The notes under the pieces were generated by a model that ran no database searches, was not told the DNA's origin, and worked only from the letters and a program-made list of their open reading frames with translations. Positions 5,298 through 10,299 of a stretch of 10,299 bases of DNA are shown in pieces. A program made the translations under genes and the position numbers. This DNA comes from Bacillota bacterium (GTDB taxonomy: Bacteria; Bacillota; Clostridia; Christensenellales; Aristaeellaceae): NCBI GenBank assembly GCA_023444095.1, contig JAEZRP010000003.1:1-10299 (forward strand). Direction: 5' to 3'. Every line of letters starts with the position of its first letter. Within the stretch, counting starts at the first letter, position 1.

Positions 5298-6590
5298 CTA
5301 CCGCAGCATCTCTTCGATTGCCTGCCCATCCGCGTCCGGAAGTTCGAGGCCGAGCATGCGGGCCATAGTGCAGGGCATGTCGACGATGGGACGGCGCTCG
5401 ATTTCGACGCCGGGGCGGACGGCGGGACCGGCCGCGATGAACACGGGCTGGGGGCCCTTGTCGGGCAGATAACCGTGGGTGGCGCGGCCGTAGCGGTAGT
5501 CGGTGGAATCGAAGGTCGAGACGAGGGGGCGGACGACGCGCTGGCCGAAGGCGGTGTAGCCGTCCGTCTCGAGCACGAAGTCGAAGGGCCCGTCGAGGCG
5601 CTCGCGCGCCGCGATCTCTTCCCGGGTGAACACCTCGGAGACGCCGTAGATGCCCTCGTCGCGCAGTTGGAGGAGCAGATCGTACACCTTCTTGCGGAGC
5701 GCCCCGTCCGCGTCGGGCTTCAGGAACACATAGTCGCTCATTCCGGCGGAATGGGTGAATGCGTCCCAGCTTTCAACGTTCCCGGCACCGTCCACGCGGA
5801 TCAGTCCGTGATCGGCCAATACGACGTTCAGATGGATGATCCGCTGGATGTTCATCTGGCCGTGGTCGCTCATCAGCACAAAATTGGTTTGGTCGTAGAC
5901 GCCGACATCCTTCGTGGCCTGAACGAGCTCGCCCAGCCAGCGGTCGGTGTCGTCGAGCGCTGCGGTTACGTGCTCGTTGAAGAGACCGTACTTGTGGCGC
6001 ATGCCGTCGATGTTCGCGGGATGGAACATCAGAAGGTCGGGCTGGTACGCCCGGATCATCGAAGCCGCGAACCGGAAGCCCATCTCGTCGGCGTCGGGAT
6101 GAATCTGCATGCGCCCCTCGCAGACGTTGGGTTTGACGATTTTCTCGATCACATCCTCGGATGAGCCCGCGCGCCGGAACGCTTCGATCAGGCTGTCGCC
6201 CTCGAACTGCGGCCAGTACTCGTCGACCAGGTAATCGATGGCGGGATGGCAGCCCGTCACAGGCCAGAACACCCCGGCGGTGGTGTAGCCCGCCGCCTTC
6301 GCGGTGTGGAAGATGTCTTTGACCTTCGAGGCGCGGTTGAACCAGCACCACGGCTGCTTGGGCGCGCCCACGGTCAGCTCTTCGTTGGAGGTGACCCCGT
6401 GCTTTTCGGGGTACGCGCCCGTCATCATGGACGTGTGCGCGGGATAGGTGACGGTCGGATAGATGGTGCGCACGTGCTTCACGACGGAGGCGCGCTTCAT
6501 GAGCTCAGAAAAGTTCGGCTTTGTCGCCATGTACGCGAGGTCCGCGTCTACCATGGCGTCTGCCGAGATGACGACCAGTTTGTTCTTCAT
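5298..6590 (-). CDS. Type I phosphodiesterase / nucleotide pyrophosphatase family protein
   Basis: A cytosolic 430-residue enzyme of the alkaline phosphatase superfamily; no signal peptide or membrane segment is seen. The two-zinc site is readable: D11 (SADAM), nucleophile T48 in PTVTYPAH (45-52), D195 and H199 (HPANIDGMRHKYG), D242-H243 (MSDHGQ) and H372 (THGYLPD). The TGAYPEKHG segment at 57-65 is typical of nucleotide pyrophosphatase/phosphodiesterase members. These hydrolyse phosphodiester or pyrophosphate bonds of nucleotides or phospholipid-like compounds, but the exact substrate cannot be told from sequence. The start at 6590 has AGGAAGG 5 nt upstream. An earlier in-frame ATG at 6635 is rejected because it lies at the predicted transcription start. 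The gene has its own consensus promoter and is probably read alone. Confidence 0.88.
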   Translation of the reverse strand: MKNKLVVISADAMVDADLAYMATKPNFSELMKRASVVKHVRTIYPTVTYPAHTSMMTGAYPEKHGVTSNEELTVGAPKQPWCWFNRASKVKDIFHTAKAAGYTTAGVFWPVTGCHPAIDYLVDEYWPQFEGDSLIEAFRRAGSSEDVIEKIVKPNVCEGRMQIHPDADEMGFRFAASMIRAYQPDLLMFHPANIDGMRHKYGLFNEHVTAALDDTDRWLGELVQATKDVGVYDQTNFVLMSDHGQMNIQRIIHLNVVLADHGLIRVDGAGNVESWDAFTHSAGMSDYVFLKPDADGALRKKVYDLLLQLRDEGIYGVSEVFTREEIAARERLDGPFDFVLETDGYTAFGQRVVRPLVSTFDSTDYRYGRATHGYLPDKGPQPVFIAAGPAVRPGVEIERRPIVDMPCTMARMLGLELPDADGQAIEEMLR

Positions 6591-6638
6591 TTGTACCTTC
6601 CTCTTGCATGTCCGCGCGGCGGCGCGTTTGTTCATCTC

Positions 6639-6667
6639 ATTATACGTTCGCGCGCCCGCCGTGTCAA
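6639..6667 (-). promoter_or_regulatory. Consensus promoter of the phosphodiesterase gene
   Basis: TTGACA (6667-6662) and TATAAT (6644-6639) on the minus strand with exactly 17 nt between them, a perfect sigma-A consensus. The -35 hexamer includes the TGA stop codon (6666-6664) of the hydrolase gene upstream. Transcription should start near 6632, about 40 nt before the ATG at 6590. Confidence 0.85.
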
Positions 6668-7581
6668 TTTTTCCGCATCCATTCCTCGATCTTCTCCGCC
6701 ACGTCGCGCCAGACGCCTTCCCTGCCGCGCTCGTTCAGTATCTCGTGGCGCAGTCCCGGGTAGAGCTTCACATCCACGCTTTGATAGCCCGCGTCCGTAA
6801 GAAGCCGCGCCGCGCGCCGGAGCCCCTTCTCTCCGTTCATCACCGGGTCCCTCTCACCGGAGAAGAAGGCGACGGGCAAGTCCCTGTTCGGCGCGGGAGC
6901 CTTGGGATCGTACGCGCGCTCCATCAGCGTCAGGAGCGTTTCGTAGCCGTTGGCCGTGAATTCGAAGCCGCAAAGCGGATCCTCGTCATAGGCGCGCACG
7001 ACGGCACGGTCGCCGCACACCCAGCCGTTTCTGGTCGAAAAAACGCGTGACTTCAGCATAAACGGGATGAACATGCCCCATGTGATCGGCCTGCACATCG
7101 CCCGCGCGCCAATTACGCGCTGAACGATTCCGGTGATCCATACGCCCGCGGGGGCGGCGAAATTATAGCCCGGGTTTCCAGAAACGATGAGCCCCGTGAG
7201 CAGCTCGCTGTGCTCCTGTAAAAATACTCGCCCGGCGAGCGCGCCCATCGAGTGCGCGAGCATAAAAACGGGCGCGCCGGGATATTCCGCCCGGATCGCG
7301 CGCGCGAGCTGTGCCATGTCGGAAACGACGCCGTCCGCGCCGCGTTCGCCGAAGTAGCCGAGATCCTTTTGATCCGCAACGCTCCCGCCGTGGCCCCTGT
7401 GATCCATGACGAACGAGGCGACGCCCCGACCGGCGAGGTAGTCCATGAAGTCCTCGTACCGCTCCTTGTGTTCCGCCATGCCGTGCGCGATCTGCACCAC
7501 GGCGCGGGGGTTTTCCGTTCGCCGCGCGGCGACTGAGAGCCGCGTTCCGTCAAATTCTGATGGGATGAAGAATGTATCCAA
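6664..7581 (-). CDS. Alpha/beta hydrolase, lysophospholipase / monoacylglycerol lipase-like
   Basis: A 305-residue serine hydrolase of the Hydrolase_4 / PldB-like type. The oxyanion-hole HG is at 33-34, DHRGHG at 60-65, the nucleophile S111 sits in the AHSMGA elbow, and the acid and base of the triad are D245 (GERDPV) and H279 (GLRHEILNE). Such enzymes cleave acyl esters of lysophospholipids or monoglycerides; the real substrate is unknown. No signal peptide is present, so it is probably cytosolic. The start is TTG at 7581, supported by AAAGGA 7 nt upstream. Reading further upstream, the frame gives arginine-rich, low-quality sequence through the hydG promoter and is not convincing. It is divergent from hydG with about 200 bp between the starts. 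No clear promoter of its own was found on the minus strand. Confidence 0.88.
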   Translation of the reverse strand: MDTFFIPSEFDGTRLSVAARRTENPRAVVQIAHGMAEHKERYEDFMDYLAGRGVASFVMDHRGHGGSVADQKDLGYFGERGADGVVSDMAQLARAIRAEYPGAPVFMLAHSMGALAGRVFLQEHSELLTGLIVSGNPGYNFAAPAGVWITGIVQRVIGARAMCRPITWGMFIPFMLKSRVFSTRNGWVCGDRAVVRAYDEDPLCGFEFTANGYETLLTLMERAYDPKAPAPNRDLPVAFFSGERDPVMNGEKGLRRAARLLTDAGYQSVDVKLYPGLRHEILNERGREGVWRDVAEKIEEWMRKN

Positions 7582-7632
7582 ATGGGCGTCCTTTCCGCGC
7601 GTGCGCGAGAGAGAATCAAAGCTTTGGCCGGA

Positions 7633-7661
7633 TTGACAGCGCCGTGCGGCTGTGCTATCAT
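7633..7661 (+). promoter_or_regulatory. Promoter of hydG
   Basis: TTGACA (7633-7638), 17 nt, then TATCAT (7656-7661), one base off the consensus -10. Transcription should begin near 7668, leaving about 120 nt of leader before the ATG at 7788. Confidence 0.8.
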
Positions 7662-7669
7662 GAGCTGAA

Positions 7670-7764
7670 CCGCGGCGCCGCGGCGCGACTGACACGAGGC
7701 GGAACCGAGTGAAAGACGCGCGGCCGGGAAATCGCTGCGGGAAACTTACGGGGAAGACGCGTCT
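7670..7764 (+). promoter_or_regulatory. hydG leader with palindromes
   Basis: Just at or after the predicted start of transcription lies a perfect 14-bp palindrome, CCGCGGCGCCGCGG (7670-7683). Further on, AGACGCG (7714-7720) pairs with CGCGTCT (7758-7764) around a 37-nt G-rich loop; the second arm is itself part of the 10-bp palindrome AGACGCGTCT (7755-7764). The first could be an operator or simply a GC hairpin. I compared the leader by eye with common riboswitch motifs and recognised none. Confidence 0.35.
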
Positions 7765-7787
7765 GACCCAGAAGAGAGGGCATGCCC

Positions 7788-9206
7788 ATGTACAATCCAC
7801 GTTCTTTGAAGGCCGAGGAGTTTATTTCGCACGATGAAGTGCTTGAAACGCTCCGGTTCGCGGAGGAAAACCGCCACAACGAACGGTTGATCGACGAGAT
7901 CATTAAGAAGGCGAAGGCGCGCAAGGGGCTTTCCCACAGGGAGGCGGCGGTGCTCCTCGATTGCGACATCGAGGAGAAGAACCGCGAGATCAGAGCCCTG
8001 GCCGAGCAGATCAAGAAGGACTTTTACGGCAACCGCATCGTGATGTTCGCGCCCCTTTACCTCTCCAATTACTGCGTGAACGGCTGCGCCTACTGCCCAT
8101 ATCATCTGAAAAACAAGCGCATCACCCGCAAGAAGCTCACCCAGGCCGAGGTCGCGCGCGAGGTCGCCGCGCTTCAGGACATGGGTCACAAGCGGCTTGC
8201 CATCGAGGCGGGGGAGGACCCTGTCAACAACCCCATCGAGTATATCCTCGAGTGCATCGACACCATCTATTCGGTCAGGCACAAAAACGGCGCGATCCGG
8301 CGCGTGAACGTCAATATCGCCGCGACCACCGTCGAAAACTACAAAAAGCTCGCGGACGCCGGGATTGGCACGTACATCCTTTTTCAGGAGACGTACCACA
8401 AGGATAGCTACGAACAGCTCCATCCGACCGGACCCAAGCACGACTACGCCTACCACACCGAGGCGATGGACCGCGCCATGGCGGGCGGCATCGACGACGT
8501 GGGACTGGGGGTGCTGTTCGGGTTGGAACTGTACCGCTACGAGTTCGCGGCGCTTCTCATGCACGCGGAGCACCTCGAAGCCGCGCACGGCGTCGGGCCC
8601 CACACCATCTCGGTGCCCCGCATCAAGCGCGCGGACGACATCGACCCCGCGATGTTTGATAATGGCATCGACGACGACACATTCGCGAAGATCGTAGCCT
8701 TAATCCGCGTAGCGGTCCCCTACACGGGCATGATCATCTCCACGCGCGAGAGCCAGGCCTGCCGGGAGAGGGTTCTCCGGCTGGGCGTTTCGCAGATCAG
8801 CGGCGCTTCCCGCACGAGCGTGGGCGGCTATTGCGAGCCGGAGCCGGAGGGCGAGAACTCCGAGCAGTTTGACGTGAGCGACCGGCGCACGCTCGACGAG
8901 GTGGTCAAATGGCTCATGAAGCTCGGGTACATCCCCAGCTTTTGCACGGCCTGCTACCGCGAGGGCCGCACGGGCGATCGGTTCATGAGCCTCGTCAAGA
9001 CCGGACAGATTCAGAACTGCTGCCATCCGAATGCGCTCATGACGCTCAAGGAATACCTCATGGATTACGCGTCCCCCGACACGCGCCGCGTGGGCGAGCG
9101 GCTGATTGCGCAGAACATCCCCGGAATCCCGAGCGCGAAGGTGCGCGCGCTGGTCGAGAAAAATCTCGACGAGATCGCGGCCGGACGGCGGGACTTCCGG
9201 CTGTAA
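7788..9206 (+). CDS. hydG: [FeFe]-hydrogenase H-cluster maturase HydG
   Basis: HydG is a radical SAM tyrosine lyase. It splits tyrosine into p-cresol and dehydroglycine and turns the latter into the CO and cyanide ligands carried on an iron-cysteine synthon for the hydrogenase H-cluster. The 472-residue protein has the radical SAM CX3CX2C at C96, C100 and C103, and the HydG-specific C-terminal CX2CX22C at C386, C389 and C412, within FCTACYREGRTGDRF and the following CCHPNAL segment. The second set separates HydG from the related thiamine enzyme ThiH. The start at 7788 is preferred over the ATG at 7782 because GAGAGGG lies 7 nt before it and the protein then begins MYNPRSLKAEEF, the usual HydG start. 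hydE, hydF and hydrogenase genes are not in the window. It is read alone from the promoter at 7633-7661 and ends at a terminator. Confidence 0.97.
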   Translation: MYNPRSLKAEEFISHDEVLETLRFAEENRHNERLIDEIIKKAKARKGLSHREAAVLLDCDIEEKNREIRALAEQIKKDFYGNRIVMFAPLYLSNYCVNGCAYCPYHLKNKRITRKKLTQAEVAREVAALQDMGHKRLAIEAGEDPVNNPIEYILECIDTIYSVRHKNGAIRRVNVNIAATTVENYKKLADAGIGTYILFQETYHKDSYEQLHPTGPKHDYAYHTEAMDRAMAGGIDDVGLGVLFGLELYRYEFAALLMHAEHLEAAHGVGPHTISVPRIKRADDIDPAMFDNGIDDDTFAKIVALIRVAVPYTGMIISTRESQACRERVLRLGVSQISGASRTSVGGYCEPEPEGENSEQFDVSDRRTLDEVVKWLMKLGYIPSFCTACYREGRTGDRFMSLVKTGQIQNCCHPNALMTLKEYLMDYASPDTRRVGERLIAQNIPGIPSAKVRALVEKNLDEIAAGRRDFRL

Positions 9207-9230
9207 ACGAAACCGATCAAACATGACAAA

Positions 9231-9255
9231 GCGCGGGATTGCTCCCGCGCCTTTT
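9231..9255 (+). terminator. Intrinsic terminator between hydG and the S1 gene
   Basis: A perfect 8-bp GC-rich stem, GCGCGGGA (9231-9238) with TCCCGCGC (9243-9250), loop TTGC, followed by CTTTTCTATT. It lies 24 nt past the hydG stop. The three A before the stem give a short U run on the minus strand, so it may also serve the convergent S1 gene, which stops at 9263, but more weakly. Confidence 0.85.
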
Positions 9256-9262
9256 CTATTGG

Positions 9263-10299
9263 TTATTCCTCGGGGATCTCCTGATCCAGCATGTCGTCCG
9301 CGGCGATCGCGTACTCGTCCGGGGCTGGCATGTTGGTCAGCGCCTCGTCCTCCAGCACCTCGCGGATGGAGAGGGAGATGCGCTTCGCCTCGGTGTTCAC
9401 ATCCAGCACCTTCACGCGCACGATGTCGCCGACGTTTACGGCGTCCTCGACCTTCGCGATGCGGGTGAGCGCGCACTGGGAGATGTGCACCAGGCCGTCC
9501 AGCCCGGGCTCAAGCTCCACAAACGCGCCGAAGGTGGTGATCCGAACGACCTTGCCCTCGACGACCGAGCCGACCAGATACTTATCGGCGGCGACGGTCC
9601 ACGGACGCGGGCGGGTCTGCTTGTAGGAGAGGGAGACGCGCTCGCGCTCCGGTTCCACTTTGAGGACCTTGACCTGGATCACGTCGCCGATTGCCACGAC
9701 CTCGGAGGGATGATGCACGCGGCCCCAGCTGAGATCGGTGACGTGCACGAGCCCGTCCACGCCGCCGATGTCGACGAACGCGCCGAAGTCCGCGAGCCTG
9801 CGGACCGTGCCCTCGACGACCTGGCCTTCCTTTTCCTTAAGCGTGTCCCACACGGCCTGCTTCTTCTCCGCCTCGTCGGCGATGAGAACGGCCTTGCGGG
9901 AGGCGACGATGCGCTTCTTCGCCTTGTCGACCTCGATGATCTTGAGCTTCATCCCCTGGCCGACGAACTCGGTGATCTTCTCGACGTAGCGCATGGAGAG
10001 CTGGGAGGCGGGGATGAAGGTGCGAATGCCCATCACGTCCGCGAGCAGGCCGCCCTTGACGGCTTCCTTGCCGACGCCCTCTACGAACTCGCCCGCTTCA
10101 TGCTTCGCGACGATCTCGTCCCAGTTCTTCTTGTTGACGATATTCCGCTGGGAGAGCACCACGTTGCCCTCACCGTCGTTGACCTTGACTACTTCGACTT
10201 CTATCTCGTCGCCAATCTTGACATCGGTTGAGGAGAGGTCAGATTTCTTAACCAATCCGTCTGCCTTGTAACCGACGTTGACGCAGACTTCGTCATCCG
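9263..10299 (-). CDS. S1 RNA-binding domain protein (30S ribosomal protein S1-like), 5' end outside window
   Basis: The frame is open through the right edge, so the N terminus is missing; 344 complete codons are present. Counting from the first complete codon, they hold the end of one S1 (OB-fold) domain (1-52) and three whole ones at about 68-136, 157-227 and 242-313. These are followed by an acidic tail of about 30 residues. Typical S1 strings are seen, such as DFGAFVDIGGVDGLVHVTDLS and TFGAFVELEPGLDGLVHIS. The first repeats (DEVCVNVGYKADG, then an IPASQLS segment) are in the order seen in ribosomal protein S1 (RpsA), which binds mRNA and helps it load on the 30S subunit. In many Clostridia the S1 repeats are fused behind IspH (HMBPP reductase); whether that is so here cannot be seen. 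A TTG at 10255 is not the start, since conserved S1 sequence continues upstream of it. Confidence 0.9.
   Translation of the reverse strand, partial: DDEVCVNVGYKADGLVKKSDLSSTDVKIGDEIEVEVVKVNDGEGNVVLSQRNIVNKKNWDEIVAKHEAGEFVEGVGKEAVKGGLLADVMGIRTFIPASQLSMRYVEKITEFVGQGMKLKIIEVDKAKKRIVASRKAVLIADEAEKKQAVWDTLKEKEGQVVEGTVRRLADFGAFVDIGGVDGLVHVTDLSWGRVHHPSEVVAIGDVIQVKVLKVEPERERVSLSYKQTRPRPWTVAADKYLVGSVVEGKVVRITTFGAFVELEPGLDGLVHISQCALTRIAKVEDAVNVGDIVRVKVLDVNTEAKRISLSIREVLEDEALTNMPAPDEYAIAADDMLDQEIPEE

Noticed and set aside
5223..6164. Plus-strand open frame opposite the phosphodiesterase gene
   Set aside because: It is the shadow of a gene with a full set of metal-binding residues, and it has no ribosome binding site or domain of its own.
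6591..6635. Longer form of the phosphodiesterase starting at 6635
   Set aside because: That ATG is at the predicted transcription start, so it would have no ribosome binding site. The ATG at 6590 has AGGAAGG at good spacing.
7582..7800. N-terminal extension of the alpha/beta hydrolase to an ATG at 7800
   Set aside because: The extra 73 residues are arginine-rich, run through the hydG promoter and leader, and do not resemble the family. The TTG at 7581 has a proper ribosome binding site.
9239..10231. Long plus-strand open frame opposite the S1 protein gene
   Set aside because: It is antisense to clear S1 repeats, its pattern mirrors those repeats, and it starts inside the hydG terminator.

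Overview
The window is ordinary, densely coded bacterial chromosome, GC-rich by eye. The combination of an [FeFe]-hydrogenase maturase (HydG), an ABC-F protein of the antibiotic-protection type, TTG starts with strong Shine-Dalgarno sequences, near-consensus TTGACA-N17-TATAAT promoters and an S1-domain protein of clostridial type suggests an anaerobic, fermentative member of the Bacillota (Clostridia). This placement is inference from gene content; there is no rRNA or other direct marker.

Layout. 1-311 has no gene but holds a run of near-perfect hairpins (12-33 and 92-233). 312-3010 (minus strand) is a two-gene operon: a consensus promoter at 2982-3010, a structured leader of about 165 nt with a possible attenuator, an ABC-F ATPase (1142-2809) and a translationally coupled nucleotidyltransferase (312-1136). 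3159-5060 (minus) is uvrC, starting at TTG behind a strong ribosome binding site. 5061-5297 is an intergenic stretch rich in palindromes; one shares a 14-nt flank and a covarying stem with the palindrome at the left edge of the window. 5298-6590 (minus) is a phosphodiesterase/alkaline-phosphatase-superfamily enzyme whose perfect promoter sits partly inside the stop codon of the gene upstream of it, an alpha/beta hydrolase (6664-7581, minus). Divergently, hydG (7788-9206, plus) is read from a strong promoter at 7633-7661 through a leader of about 120 nt. A terminator at 9231-9255 separates hydG from the convergent S1-domain protein gene (9263 to beyond the right edge, minus).

How the genes fit together. 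Most are independent housekeeping units: DNA repair (uvrC), translation (S1 protein), H-cluster assembly (hydG) and two hydrolases. The most interesting unit is the ABC-F/nucleotidyltransferase operon. Its leader has two pairs of mutually exclusive hairpins, one ending in a seven-U tract and one able to mask the G-rich sequence before the ABC-F start, plus a candidate four-codon upstream ORF. That is the arrangement expected of a ribosome-sensing switch in front of an antibiotic-resistance gene, and the downstream nucleotidyltransferase would then be a candidate drug-modifying enzyme. Both the switch and the resistance role are inferred from sequence. No transposase, CRISPR array, tRNA, rRNA or prophage gene was seen.
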